A DNA stretch of 64,000 nucleotides from Cinnamomum chago (GCA_038049695.1 CP142459.1:72887001-72951000); one strand, 5' to 3'. Shown: positions 1-12,960, counted from the stretch's first letter. Made by a program: numbers and translations. The notes: a model not told the origin generated them from the sequence alone.

Positions 1-62
1 TTGTTTAGGAATTACATTAACGCGATGGAGATGAAAGGGAGTGGCTGGAATGGATGCTGCAG

Positions 63-114
63 GCACTTGAAAAGAAGGTACAGAGATAGGTTTTTTTATG
101 TTCTTTTCAAGTGC
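63..114. repeat. Short perfect hairpin (14-bp arms)
   Basis: Positions 63-76 and 101-114 are perfect reverse complements (GCACTTGAAAAGAA) separated by 24 bases. The arms are too short for a typical plant microRNA foldback and I see no known mature microRNA in them. It could be the remnant of a small inverted-repeat element. Confidence 0.5.
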
Positions 115-1303
115 TGCAACCGACTAGTTAATCTACCATGACAATCATTCCTACTGACGTTGATCAGTTTGAGAATCTCACTGATAATTTTTATCTTTTA
201 CCAACCCAATGAAAATGGGGCGATTGAAAGAGCAAATAGGATACAAGTTTTAAATGAATCGGCCAAAAATGCCTCAAAATGTGCATTACATGAATGTCTC
301 ACTACAATTCTCAAGATGAACGCTAAGAAATTAACAAGATAAAAGCACAATTATAACTTAATATATACAAGCATAATTTTCTGCCAAAATAATATATATA
401 TATATATATATAAGCACGATTATAACTTAATTGGTCGGACCATCTATTTAACGGATTTCGGTTGGCAAGAGACTCAAACGTACACATCCACACACAATCC
501 TAAACCAGCTGACCTATAGGCCGAGACCTTTGTCATTTCCTTCTTGCTAAATGAATGAAAAATAAATAAATAAATAAAATAAAAAAGACGACGTTACTTT
601 TATGGATGCTGGTCATAAGGACAAAATGATAAACAATTCATATTCTATTTATTCTCTTTCTTTCTTTTTTAGTAATTCATCTCTTCTTTGTCCCCAACAG
701 AACCATGATTGTCTATTGGGGGACCTTAATGTTGGTGGCCTACAGATGAAAAACTACAACAAACATGTTTATTGTAATTGTTCAGGCCACTATAATCTAG
801 CTAGGCCTGAATCCAGCCAAAATTGGTGTAAGGATCAAGCCAGGCCTGTTGATGTTAGGTACGTTGGCCCCGGCAGAGACATCTCTTCGGGCCATAATGC
901 ATGCATTGGTCGAGCCAATCCCATTTAGTTAATCTGAAAAATGAGTTCAAAACCAGTCAATGTGGGCTGGATTCAGGTCATGCGCCTGGTATGGCCCTCT
1001 TGCAACCCAGGAAAGAAAGGTTCATTTCAGGGAAGAAGAAGGAAAAAAAAAAAAAATCTTCCATCAAATTCTAGGTGAATCATTATATATATAATATTGA
1101 TGAATTACTTGCTAAACTACTAGTATAACCTAAAATGCCCACATGGGACACCAAAATTAAGTCTCAAATCACAATACAAGATATATCTCCTAATTAAATT
1201 GTCTCCATCAACTAGTAATAGTTACTTTTCAAGAAAATTAATCACCAATATCAGCCAGAGAAGATTTTCAGACTTAAATCTTCCACTGGTGACTGGTCAC
1301 AGT
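115..1303. other. Downstream spacer of the first gene; one SINE-like stretch
   Basis: No convincing coding sequence. On the minus strand, about 450-535 has the look of a tRNA-derived SINE: a TAGGTCAGCTGG stretch resembling a Pol III A box and, further along, GTTTGAGTCTC resembling a B box. A (TA)n run lies at about 392-412. The long open frame at 602-928 shows no recognisable motif. Confidence 0.3.
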
Positions 1304-1814
1304 TCAGCTTCTTCCAGCTGGCTTGGGAGTGTGGCGATTGTTAGCCCCAGATCCCGGATAATCCGTGTTCTCTATGTCCATCCTGCCATTGATCAGCTCC
1401 TCTTTCCATAGTTCCTCAGGAGGGTCTTTCTGTTCAAACACCGACACACACACATCAAGTGGAACCCGAAACACTTTGAAAGAACCACCACGCGTATTAG
1501 ATATTTGTATTTGTTCGAAACTATATATTGATCGATGTGGTTGAGTTTGTGCCATACCTCTTGGGCATCGCCTGAAGCCAAGATATGGTACTGGGGCTCC
1601 TGCAACATTCGTCGACTCCCTGGAAATCACACAAGAAACTGCTGGTGGTGAATGATGATCGATTGCTTGTACCAGGAATTGGGGAGGTGATCAGGAAAGA
1701 GGGCTGCTTACCTGTTGTTAAAAGGACGGCCTCATTCAAAGAGATGAGGTGATTAAATCCCAATAAAATCACAAGGAGATGAAGAAGACGAAGACGACGA
1801 CTACTACTTTCCAT
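1304..1814 (-). CDS. PSY-like tyrosine-sulfated peptide precursor (DYPGSGANNRHTP type)
   Basis: Three exons on the minus strand: 1814-1712, 1619-1558 and 1429-1304, with GT-AG introns of phase 1 then phase 0, giving 96 residues. The start is the ATG at 1814, which is followed at once by a basic segment and a hydrophobic core (about residues 9-25), a good secretory signal peptide. Residues 36-75 are a charged pro-region, and near the C-terminus comes DYPGSGANNRHTP, followed by KPAGRS and the stop. The spacing D-Y-x4-A-N-x2-H-x-P matches the plant PSY peptide core (DYGDPSANPKHDP); in that family the DY tyrosine is sulfated by TPST and the mature peptide acts outside the cell on receptor kinases controlling growth. 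Seen: signal peptide, exon structure, motif. Inferred: sulfation, processing and function. The gene at 33197-33694 shares its architecture. Confidence 0.8.
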
Positions 1815-1992
1815 TTGTAAGCTGATGTTGTTTATCAATTCTCACCCAGGCCCAGGCCGGTGCTCCTTTTATTCATGCTTGTTGGGTGTGAACTATATGT
1901 TGTTGGGCACACACTTACTGCACCCAAAAGTCAAAAAAGCTGTATGCAAAAATGGAGAGGTTTGCCTGATGTCCACACACACCCCCCACCTC

Positions 1993-2006
1993 TTATATTA
2001 TATAAT
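1993..2006 (-). promoter_or_regulatory. Candidate TATA box of the minus-strand PSY-like gene
   Basis: Read on the minus strand this is an AT-rich TATAATATAAG stretch about 180 bases upstream of the ATG at 1814, which would leave a leader of about 150 bases. Position only; no other core element is evident. Confidence 0.35.
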
Positions 2007-3167
2007 CTCAATGAAAAGAGCATTGTCTCCCCATGAGGCATGAGCCTTTTTGGGTTACATAAATGCCCCTATTGTTTCATGTGAAAATGCAAAACCGGAT
2101 GCACTCTCAAGATTCTATGGCTACATGAAGCAAGGGCAGTTGGTAAATCTAAAGCTTATGTTGATGTATATCTCCCAATGCTAAAGGCGAGATATTAGGA
2201 GCTGCGAGTTGTGAGTGGGGGAGACATCATAACCTGTAGAAAGTTGCAAAGAAGATGGATACATTATTCATGGACGAAATGAAATATAGAGATTTGATTG
2301 TCAATGGGGAAGAGAGAGAGAGAGAGAGTTAGATGAAATTGAAGTGGAGTATGACGTAGGAATTGATATCCAATATCAAATCACACTTAGTGGATGTGGA
2401 ATGAATTGAAGATCCAGGACAATTAGTAGGTAGGTTGGGTGGGGAAGAAGAGAAGGGACGACCCCTGGTTTCCAATGACTAGTCAGGCTAACCATTTTCC
2501 ACTCACTTTCCGACCACTTACTTACAAAGGTGACCTGTCGCTAGTGGGTGGGACTTGGGAGGTAAGAAATGTGAAGAAAACAAAACTGGTCAACAGTTAG
2601 ATTGGGTGGCCCAACAGCTTTGACTAATTTTGACTGAATCAAATATATGTTGTTGTCATTGTAATTATTTACTGCCGTTTCCCTTCACATCTAATATGAT
2701 GCAAGAGTTGAAACGATCTCTCTTCAATTTTCCAACCTAACAGAATAATTCTAGCTAATTTCTTTTTCCATGTGTTGTCACCGTACGTAATGGGGCCATG
2801 GTGGACTATACTAGCACATCAGGTTAATTAGTGGTCCAAGAATTAGACCCATTATAGGCTGAAGGTAGGCCTGATACCAATTTGTATAGTTGGACTTGGA
2901 CCGGATTCCAGGAATTCTTTTACCACCTAGGCATCGATCGCCAGAGCACAAATCTAGGCACACCCATCTATCATGTTGGCCCAAGATCTCATGTCCAACA
3001 TATGAATGGCCCAGTTGGGTGCATGCCCAAGTCTGCCCTATCATCAACCTCTAAGCTAGTATTGATGGTTCGGTTCCCTCGAAATATGATTCCAGTTCCG
3101 ACTGTAACCAACCATGTATTTTTCTTCTTTTTTCTTAATTTAGATGGTAGGGGTAGGTATAAGTAGT

Positions 3168-3892
3168 TGTGTGTGTCTAAATAATTACGAACTTGTTTGG
3201 ATGGAATAAGATCTCTATAGAGTTTCTTAGAAAAGATTGGATGCCTGAAATCTAAAAGAGAAGAAGAGAACAGAAATCAGAGGCCCTGGCCGCTCTTGGC
3301 CCAAGACACTCTGATGCCTAAGTCAGTTCAATAACTCAACAAAGGGTATGAGAGAGAAACACAGTTTTAGGCGTATGTGTGCGTACCTCTTCTGGATCAG
3401 CTCTTTGTATATATAGGCCGAGAGTCCTATGACTCTTGTTCTGGTTCATTAATGGTAGGGTCCCATTGGACCTTACCCTGAGTTCTTAATGGTAGGGTCC
3501 CATCGGACCTTACCCTGATTTCTTAATGATAGGGTCTCATTGAGCCTTACCCTAATTTTTCGGAAGTTATGGATCCCGCTCTTTCAAGGATTATGTACGT
3601 AACCACTGGGTAAGGATAACATCTTATCTCTATCCAATGCATGTCCTTATCTCTCAACACATTCTGTAACGTGGTTGAATCTTCATAGAGGTACAATTGT
3701 AACTAATCAGGATTCAGTGCTCGTATCGGTTAACCGAACCTAAGTGAAGATGGTGCCGAGGTCATGTATGACCTTAATATGGAAGCATTCTGCCTCTATT
3801 GCCGAGATGCATAAAACCGAGACAAAGACATGCCTAGCCGGTACTTTTACTGAAACTAGGACAATCTCGGTATCTTGAAAACATCCCACACA
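3168..3892 (-). mobile_element. Solo LTR, same family as the retrotransposon at 53328-63772
   Basis: Reverse complement of the LTRs at 53328-54074 and 63070-63772, aligning throughout with scattered differences. Read on the minus strand it begins TGTGTGGGATG (the intact 5' LTR begins TGTCTGGGATG) and ends in CACACA. It is flanked by GTAGT (3163-3167) and TTAGT (3893-3897), a 5-bp target duplication with one mismatch. It carries three copies of the 37-bp GGGTAAGGTCC repeat at about 3445-3555, against four in each LTR of the long element. No internal retrotransposon sequence adjoins it, as expected after LTR-LTR recombination. Confidence 0.9.
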
Positions 3893-3897
3893 TTAGT

Positions 3898-5487
3898 AGT
3901 AGAAGAAGATTTTCCATGGAAAAAGAGCAGCTGACCAACAGTAATGGCTTGCTTGGTTGGATTCTTCCAAAGCACACATGCACACATCTGCTGGTTGATG
4001 GTTAAGCAATGAGGCCGGGAACCAAGTTATTCATTAGTCATAGATAAATCCACAATCCACAATACACACGGACGGCTCTTCTCAGTTTTCACCCTCAGTC
4101 TTAATTTGTCCCCAATCCAGCCGAATGATATTTCGTATTCTTTTACTAGCCTCCTTAATTCGATCGTATTCTTATTAATTTAATGCAGCAGCTTTATGCT
4201 TTGCAATGGCTCTGGTTTGATAGGAAGGGTTTTTCATGAATTACATATTAAGAAAGAATTAGTTTCATTTGATATTATTATTATTATCATCTTAGTGTGC
4301 CTTCAGAATGTATCACTAACACGTATTTTTCTTTTTCCTTTTTAATGAAAAGCTCTTGATCCAACAGTTTGTGGTTGAGATGATTGCTAAAGGAAATAGT
4401 CAAGACTAACTAAGATGTCAAAGCGCAATTAATGCAGAATGTCCAAGGTAGAAACTGAAATAAATGACTGGCGAAGGCTAATTAAGCAAAGCTTTAATTT
4501 CCTTCAGATGAATTCCACATACATAGGGCTCGACAAGGAGGTTTCCCAGAAGATCGAATTGCCTCAAGATACAATGGCTATCACCTCCAGTAAAGATGAT
4601 CATAAGATCAGTCGCACTCCAGTCTTGATCAAAACTCCAATATGGTAATGTAAGAAAGGAAAATTAGCAACGGAGACGTTTACCAGGTTTGTTATGGATG
4701 AAAGAGGGTTTTATGATAAAGATTGGAAAGTAAAAAAAGAAATGATCAATTTTGAAAGAGATAGATACTCCTGTCCTGTGGTAGTCATTTCTAAACTAGT
4801 GTGCCACATGCCCCATGTTACAAAGAGGGACATAAATGATCATAGATAAAGTATTCCAGCAAAAACGAATAATAAAAAGAATTACAGTCCTATGAATTAA
4901 TGAAAGTAAATTATAACTACAGGACTTGAGATATGCCAGAACTTGCACTGAGTATTTATTGTATTGTAACAAAAGAGAAACATAACTTGTTAAAATTTGA
5001 TTTACTGAGAGGTAAAGGTGATATGGCATATATCTTTAGGAAAAGGAGGAGGGAAAGAGCTAGGCACCCACTCTGACCGCATGAATGCTCTCACTTTTTA
5101 ACCCTTTCAGTTTCAGTTTGATTGGTCCTGAGGAATTATTTAATATCCTGCTCTTAAGCTTTTATTTCTTACAAAAGCCAAAAAGGAACATGTGCTCTTC
5201 CACTTTTTATCAGCCTCACCCTCCCATTCGACACCGTAACATTCCTTCCTTCACAATCACAAGATCTCTCTTATCTTATTATACTTCACAATCACACGAG
5301 CATGGAAAGGCAGCCACTTATTTTTTATGTCATGAGCATGAGGGTGCTTCACACGTGTCAAGGGGTACTGGGGACTAGGGAGGCGCAGGCGGGTTGAAGG
5401 GTTTCACGAGGGGAGCTTGCCACGTTACTACCTTTTGGTAAAACATGAATGTTAAAAGGGGACATTCTAAATACAGAGAGCTGGTGC
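3898..5487. other. Spacer without a supported gene
   Basis: AT-rich sequence. The open frame at 4439-4648 begins with ATG and is free of stops for 69 codons, but I recognise no motif and see no splice partner. Nothing else stands out. Confidence 0.4.
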
Positions 5488-5637
5488 AGGTGTAACTTAG
5501 CTGGTTAGGGATACTTATAGGGAGTGCTTGAGTTTACCATACTTTACACAACTAGACCCCACTGCGGAGTACTATACTTGTGAAAGCTCAAGTCTGCGCA
5601 TACCTGGCTAGGTTAGTTTTTTTTTTTTTTTTTTTAT
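5488..5637 (+). repeat. SINE-like element with T-rich tail
   Basis: TAACTTAGCTGGTTAGGG near 5497 resembles a tRNA A box and GCTCAAGTCTGCG near 5587 resembles a B box. A run of about 19 T follows at 5618-5637. The A-B spacing (about 85 bases) is long for a tRNA-derived promoter, so the call is tentative. Confidence 0.35.
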
Positions 5638-8630
5638 TTATTTATTTATTCCTTTGCTTTTTCTGTACTTGTCTAGGCTGCTAATGCAGCAGCTGGCAAA
5701 GGGCATCAAAGTTCTTCCATGCGGAGTTGGTTTGGTGGGTTGGCTCGGTTCTAACCCTGGGTTGAAATGAAAAGGTATGTACAACATCTTAAGAAAGATG
5801 GACGTCCACTTAGCCATGAAGAGAGTGCGTCTCTGTGTTGTCACAAATTATGGAAGAATATACTCTACCCCTCTTTAGAATGGCTTAATCTGTTTTGATT
5901 GGTTTTTGTTTTGGACATCCAGGTGAGCTGTGAAGGTACTGTGTAATAGAATGATCAGAGTGGAAGCTATCTAAACCAGAGAGAAAACAGAACCATATTT
6001 GACGTTAAAGGTTTTGTCAAACATGCAAGGCTATATGCCTACTGTGTCTTAAGTTGTAGAAACTCACAGTAAAGTGGGTTCAGCAAGTTGTATTATAAAG
6101 GCATGGGGCTTAGGAGGATGTAATGACACATGTAGATGGAATCCTCACTTTGTTCATATTTGCCGGAGAATCATTCTTACCGCAGCAGAAGCTTCAGTTT
6201 TTACACCATTTAATTGGAAGACATTTTTTAGAATCTCTAGGTCATTGCAGATCAAACAAACCACGGCCCCTTAGGTCATATTTGTTGCTGCAATTTTTCA
6301 CTGCATCTCACTCTTGTGGTGATCTCATTTTCTTCAAAAGAAAAAAAAAAAAAAAAAAAAAAAGGGGGAAATAAACGGCCTCATTTTCTCACATTTCAGT
6401 TTTCACAATAACATTTAGTTTTACCCCTTCTTTAAGAACCACGAACACCCAAAAGAAAAGGTGCCTCTACCTTAAAAAATGAAAATAGTGACAATGTTAG
6501 CACAAAACAAACAAGTCAATCTTGCTTTAAAACCATTTTTGTTTTCCAATTTTGTGCACAAATTAACGTACTCTTGAGTTTTCCGAAGAAAAAGAAAAGA
6601 CTTCAATCAAAAGAGTAAAGGGATTTTTACAACAAAAGTGTTTCTATACTTGTATTACACAAATTCAGTTACAAATACATTAAAACATCCATATGGGTGT
6701 TTGTACAAGTTTTCTGGACAATTATGCCCCTCCATCCATGGGAACGATATAGTCATGGCATCGTTTTCTATACCCACTTTCACCATCGTTTTCTATTCCC
6801 TAACTCCTGCCCTTTGCCTCTTCTATCTAGATGATATCCTGCCCTCAAGATTTTCAATCTCAGAGAAGGTTTCTCCTAGTTTTGGTCTGCCGATTGGAGA
6901 AGAATAGGAGTTACAAAGGGATCTTGGGCTGGGATTCTCTATCATGCAGGAGGAAGACAAGGCTTCCGGTTGCTACCTGAGTGTTTTGTGTGTTGCTGGA
7001 CTCCGATCATCGCCGGAGAGAAGAATTTGTGTTCTCCGATGCCTGAAAAAGTTATTCCCCACTTGTTTTGAGCCATCAAACTCTCTGATTTTCCCTTCTT
7101 CCTTCTTCCCCACTCTCTGCCCTTCCTTGTTCCCCCTTCCCTGCAACTATTACAATATTTGGATCTCCATTTACAATTCACCATGATGGGCAGATTCTAT
7201 TTGGACGTTCAGATGAGTATTTATGCTTCGTGATGGGGGATGGTGTAAACCAGGGCGATCCTTTCAATTTCACTCTAGTTGCATTTGGGATTTTATACAT
7301 TACGGAGCATTGGAGGTGATGTCATTGCCTTTTAATTTGAAATTATTTGGTTTATCATTTTTTTGTGGCAGGTGTTGAGTAAACTTAAACACCTCCATTT
7401 GGGAACCACCACTTTGTGTGCTTTATTGTGTGCATATAAGAGTCCATTTAGATATGAGTTGCATAACGTTGGGAGAAAGGAATCACTTACACAATTACTA
7501 AGATTTAGAAGCCATGAGTGTTAATGGCATAAAGTCATGAATATAAATATAATATGTCTCTTTTTAGTCGGCATGATTGTATGATCACTTACACATGAAT
7601 ACCATAGCTGACTGTTTTGGCAATTTTTAGCGCAAACAGTTCATCCACACACCCACCAACTCCTACCCTGCAAGAAGTTCATCCGCACACCCACAAACTC
7701 CAACCCTGCAAACAGTTTATTTCTGGTCTCATTTCTGAATTCAGTCTCTAAGTAGTCCACATTGCTACTTTTCCTAATTGTGGTTTTATTTCTGGTTACC
7801 AGAAAATAACATATTTTAATGGTGCATTTAAATGTAACCCATACAGGGTCCTTTCAAACGATTGGAGTTTTTATTTTTATCAAAGGGCACTAGAAAGCTG
7901 TCTACTATCTCATATATATTTTTTGTGGGGATTTGATATCTTTTGAGAAGAATAAAGGAGTTTATGGCTCGAATAAGAAGGATAGTGATGATGAAGATGA
8001 TGAGATGCATTGTTTATGTTTTTACACAATAAATAGGGTCTGTTTTTGTATTTTTCTTGGATTCTTTTGCTGCCTTTGGCGATTTCCCAATTCCTATGAA
8101 GGATCGTTCTCATTTCCATTTTGAAGCGAAGTTATGCTCTTTTTTTTTCTCTCCTTAGTGTATGTTTTGAAGGAAACATCTCTTATCTACAAAAAACATA
8201 CAATAACTGGTTGGGCATGACCATGGTTCTAATTTTCCATAGTCTTCGTTGCATATGCATGCATTTTTTATTTTTTTTTTTTGTGTTGAGCATTCGTGTA
8301 CCATTTCATTTCTTTGGGATGCTTTGGTACATATGAAAATATCCTAGTCCGCCTAATATTAATTCCTTATAAACTTTAATGCTTGTGCCTGTAGTGTTTT
8401 CAAGTGTGATTTCTAATGCTTTCAAGTGTGAATTCCTGCATGTTGAATTACTCTTGCCATTCTTCACATTTCCAGACACCTTTTGGATTACAAAGAATCG
8501 ATTGACTTATAAGTGTTAAGCATGTTTGGATCATCTTCTAATGATGCCTCTTGATCGATAGGGGCTTGGGGATATGGTTGCAGCCAAAACAGTCTTCTGT
8601 GGTTATTTTATTGGGAACCTGTCACAGATT
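5638..8630. other. Spacer without a supported gene
   Basis: AT-rich DNA with a poly(A) run at about 6341-6363. Open frames such as 6638-6907 and 6944-7186 have no recognisable domain and no credible splice partners. A short imperfect duplication (ttcatccacacacccac and variant) sits at 7638-7700. I see no gene. Confidence 0.4.
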
Positions 8631-8631
8631 A

Positions 8632-9430
8632 ATCACATTTACACATAATATACCAATTTCATTTATAGTACATTTTCACTTGTAGAACAGTATAGAAAAT
8701 GAACTACTCATGTTTGAATATCATGTGAGATTCCAATGTTTTGGACTAACGTACGAGCTACAGAAAGACGATAAGAGTGCAGGGTCATACGATGTTTAAT
8801 ATTTACCTATAAATAATGATCAATGATCCTGTTGTCCTATAAATAATGTTGAACAAAAACCACTTGGTGAACTCTGTAAGTCTTTCCCATTGTATATGCA
8901 GCTCATTATATAGACCTTATTGTTTTCTTGTAGGGTGCAAAAATTTGGCGAATAAAGTATAAATTTCTGAAACGATATTGTTATGAAAAAATTGTTGGAA
9001 ATCAAAATTGACTCAAATCGTTCGTCCTTCTCATATTCTAAGCATCCCAATATGTAGTCACCATAGCTATTTTGTTGTGCATCAAATTCGGATGAATACG
9101 ATAAAATTTATGGTTACGATATCGTTATCAAAAATCGAATTCCTTTTTCTTGATATCCGCAGAACGTGAGTCCTTCACATTTTTCGTTATCTCAATATAC
9201 ACTGACCATGAATTTGTGATTGGACACCAAAATAGGTTAAAGAAAATAAAAATTCTTGTAACACTATCGTCATCAAAAAATAATTTCAAATCTTTAGTCC
9301 ATCACCTTTTATCTTCTCAATAGAAAGTCAATGAAGTAATCTTGCTAGTCACCATAATTGGATGAAGAAAATCAACATTCACTGTAACGATATCGTTGTC
9401 CAAGAATGTGTTCTTCATTTGAACTCTTCT
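8632..9430 (+). repeat. Left outer arm of a large inverted repeat (palindrome-rich)
   Basis: This stretch aligns, as reverse complement, with about 16300-17280. Shared segments include a GTAGAACA...GAACTACTCATG block near 8690, TTTTGGACTAAC near 8740, a TCTTTCCCATTG...ATGCA block near 8881 and then units each holding a variant of TAACGATATCGTTA (8971-8983, 9115-9127, 9259-9272, 9385-9398). The arms have diverged with indels. Interpreted as one subterminal arm of an old Mutator-like element. Confidence 0.65.
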
Positions 9431-9439
9431 AGATGCGCT

Positions 9440-10779
9440 CTAGCATTTCATGATTGCTTGCACTTTTTATAAATTCATTGGTAAACAGAATAATTAAGTC
9501 TGCGTTCTTAATGATTTAACATTGTTTAACAATTTTTCTGTAGTCGATCACTGGTAATTTGTTTTAAGGGACGGAATTTTGTCCATATCATTGTCTAGGC
9601 ATCTCATTCTAGATTCGTTGTGATGCGGATTTTTGGGAGTAAATTTAACTGATGCCCAATCTAATGTGTGAAATTCATTTTGAATATCATCCTCGTCCTA
9701 CACCTTGCATGTGTTAATCAGTTTTCTACGGATAACTATTAGTTTTACTGTCTCTGCTATATTAGCACAACGACTCGCTAAATATATGCTTAAACATTGG
9801 CTCTTTCCTTTTATCCGGTAGGAATGCGGCCGGAGAGGTTCTAACTCATCATCGAGAATCTAACACCTGTAAATCTGGATAGAGCCTTTGCTGTTCTGAG
9901 GAGCCATCCCAATAAGCAATCCAAGCTTGAAGCTTGAAGCTTGAGAAGTGGAGTCCATCAAACCGAGTGTGTGAAAAGATAGTATAGCAAAAATTAGGCA
10001 ATTGAAAGATGCTCAAAGCTAGCTTCACGTGGACAGCAGCAAACGATGAAACTGCCTCTGAAAATATTACAAGTAGGAAGATTCATAATCTAAATGCTAA
10101 AATTGAAGAGTGTGTTTGCATTTTTTATTTTATGATCATATCATTCTTGAAAGCCTTTTTTGGCCTGTTGTTAGTTGATTCACGTGCCGTATTTTCTGTA
10201 GCTTTTATTCAGAATAAAAACTAGCTACTTGGATTGCAAATGCGAAATGATTATCGGACAAATGCTATAGGAAGATCATGTTGCGAAGACAATGGACTTG
10301 GACGGAATCTATAGCCCATGTAGGCTTTTCTTGAATCTTGATTAATGCAATTGCACCATATCTTTTGATTCAATTCTTTTTACCTACATCTCAATCTTGC
10401 CTTTTTCTGGTCATTTTACCTACATTTAAATCCATTCCGATATTCGCTTTGCATTGCATGCTCTCTGTACTGATGAGACCAGATTCGCTGGTGTTTTGAT
10501 GGGGTTGATATGAGAGAATGCCCATTTTGATTTGGTAGATTCAATCAAAACTATCTCAGTTTCAAAAAGATTGCAGGGAATTCTACCAAATAGATGTTGC
10601 TTTATTGAAAGTATATTTTCTTCAAAGTGTTTTGTTTCTTTTAAGAGATTCAGATTTCCTAAATGTATGGGTATGAATATTGAAACAGAATGCCTCAATG
10701 CAAGGTCTAGTTTTGATCCATTTCGATGATTGGTTAACAGTTAGTTTTGATCTATTTCGATGATCTATTTATTAAGTTT
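9440..10779. other. Between repeat arms; possible decayed gene pieces
   Basis: About 9831-10080 reads as a broken coding stretch on the plus strand (several stops; a 10009-10224 open frame). I do not recognise it. It could be host sequence caught in the surrounding inverted-repeat element or simply decayed spacer. Confidence 0.25.
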
Positions 10780-11460
10780 TGCAATCTTGATGCCTCAAAC
10801 ATCAAACATAATCTGCCAAATGTTAATGCAGCTTGTATATATGGATCGACCCTACCAGTATTATGGATCGACCCTACCGGTAATTGAGCTTTATAGATTT
10901 GATACCTGAATCGGTGGTATTTAGTCGCACCCCCCCCCCCCCCAGTCCTTTTGAATCCCTTATTGCTTATCCAGTTTGTTTTCTTTTGCCCACCTGCTTT
11001 TCCTATCATCATCATTCCCCTGTTTTTTTTTCCAACAAAGTAAGTAAACACTTTGGTCATGTACAAGAAATCTCAATCGTCATTTATACGAAATGTAAAT
11101 ATTCCTTTCCTAGTATATTATCATGTGTAGAACAACAAAGAAAATGAACTACTCATGTTCCAATAATTATTTTGGAGTTTGGTCAGTGAATTACTACTGG
11201 CCTTTTTGCCTAGTTGATAATACGAGGCTTCAGTACTTTTGGACTAACATACAGTCTATAGAGATGTGTTAATAGCGCAAGATAAAACGTAATTGAGCAC
11301 ACACTTATGGGTAATGGTATTGATCCTGTTGTCATACAAATGATGTTGAAATCAAAATCTGGGCGAAGTCCTTAAGTATTTCCCATTGTTTATGCATGTC
11401 ATTATACAATCATTATTGTTTTGTTGTGGAATTGCTAAAGTCAATGGCAAGAGTGTCTCA
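10780..11460 (+). repeat. Second left-oriented arm copy
   Basis: Matches the reverse complement of about 17000-17570, including the blocks around TTATGGATCGA, AGATTTGATA-CTGAAT, a C-run (about 14 C at 10930-10943, opposite GGGGGGTGGGG near 17401 and 17460), CATGTACAAG, TATTATCATGTGTAGAACAA and TTTGGACTAAC. Its inner half (11100-11460) is also a direct repeat of 8650-8940. It therefore extends the outer part of the right arm that the 8632 copy lacks. Confidence 0.65.
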
Positions 11461-12599
11461 AGTACATCTCTTTTGCAGGTGCTACAGTCTGATTTCTATC
11501 TGCCAATAGTTATTTGTCACATCTCTTTTGATGCTTATTTGAATCAGTTGATAAAAGTTTAAGTGAATTTCGTGTCCATCTGACATTCACTTGTGGTGCA
11601 GGAGGATAAATTCACCTCATATTGCAAGGGGTTCAGATATTTGGCAGAAAGAATGGTTGTGTTCTATTGTTTCAGATGAACAGGATTGAAAACCTGATTC
11701 CAGATGAAGAGCTTACGAGTTTTCTAACTCTACTACCACCAAACCATGTTTTGCATCTGTGGCCAATAACGGTTTGGATGGAAAAGGTGGATAATCCCAC
11801 ATCCCTATCTCATGCAGACAAATCTCATGCATTGATGAAGAAGGCTGCATAGAGGAACAACCGGACAAGTTTAGTGGGGAAGAGAAGGCGACTGAAAATC
11901 GAGCATTAATTGTTCTTGCCTTAGCATGTTTTCTCCTGTTGTGGTTTATTAGTGAATGTTGCTTTTGGGCTAAAAGCCTAAAATGTCACATAACATTGAA
12001 ATATATAGCTTCTTTAACTCAGACAAGGCTTTCCTTTCTTTTTATGGATTACTGATATCAATTGAAAAGAATAATTTTTTTGCCTACCTCTCATGGGTTA
12101 TATAACAACCTTTAGTCTCTTTAAAGTCTTGGATTTGTTCATGCATTTTAATTTCTTATTTCTATAAATTACATAAAGGGTTATCATCATCAAGGCTCTA
12201 AATCATAGTGGTTGTAGCCTATAAACAACAAATGACATTTATCATATCTCAAGCAGGGGTTAAGAACATCAAATCGTTGAACAAGAGCTGCGTGCAAAAG
12301 GGCTCAAACCATGTCATGCATGTTGTCCTCTTTGAATAAGATCTTCGATGCTGGTGTACTGACCTGAAAACAGTAGATATTAGCTTGTTGAAGATAAGTA
12401 TATGGATTTAAATAGCTTGTTGAAGATAAGAGGCATTGAGAAACTTGTGTTCTTATCTAGTTTTATGTATTCTGCGTGTGTGCATTTTCATGGTTTTCTG
12501 GATTGTTTAGGTTCTTGACGAATGTTGAGTGATTGTCATTGTATAATACCTCAAGAGGAACAAAACTTTACCGACCAACCTTCGAACCATCCTTACTGA
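11461..12599. other. Interior stretch; one exon-like open frame
   Basis: An open frame of 76 codons ends at 11852 and is preceded by a plausible acceptor (TTGTGGTGCAG near 11602), but I recognise no domain and no partner exon. The remainder is AT-rich without signal. Confidence 0.25.
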
Positions 12600-12900
12600 A
12601 GATCACATCATAACTACAATGCAATCAACTTACTGGATAACAAATTTGAGGTTGAAAAGTATGAAGGTTGGTAACGATATCGTTACAATCCTTTAGTGTT
12701 TTTCACTTCTCTTTCCCCTCCCCAGCTATCACATTAGCCCTGACTATATATTGAGATGCATAAACAATGAAAAAAGTGCACAGAGGTTACCAAGAAGACC
12801 AAATTGCAAATATTCCAATAACGAAATCGTTACCCTCCTTTACAGTTTTCAGTCTCAAATTTGTTATTTAGCAAATTAATGGCCTCGATTTTAAAATGTG
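12600..12900. repeat. Isolated pair of palindrome-bearing units
   Basis: Contains the longest perfect palindrome of the set, GTAACGATATCGTTAC at 12671-12686, and the variant TAACGAAATCGTTA at 12819-12832. Between them TATATTGAGATGCATAAACAATGA repeats the text (in two pieces here: TATATTGAGATGCAT, AAACAATGA) found in the units at 16330-16820, in the same orientation. Confidence 0.6.
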
Positions 12901-12960
12901 ATCTTTAAACAATGAGAAAGACTCATGAATGCACATCTGGATCTTGGTCCAGGGAGGGCA

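Noticed and set aside
63-114. microRNA precursor
   Set aside because: Only 14 bp of perfect pairing and no known mature sequence; too short for a plant precursor.
1199-2043. Plus-strand open frames over the first PSY-like gene
   Set aside because: They are antisense shadows of the minus-strand exons and promoter.
4439-4648. Plus-strand 69-codon open frame with ATG
   Set aside because: No recognisable motif, no transcript signals and no partner exon.
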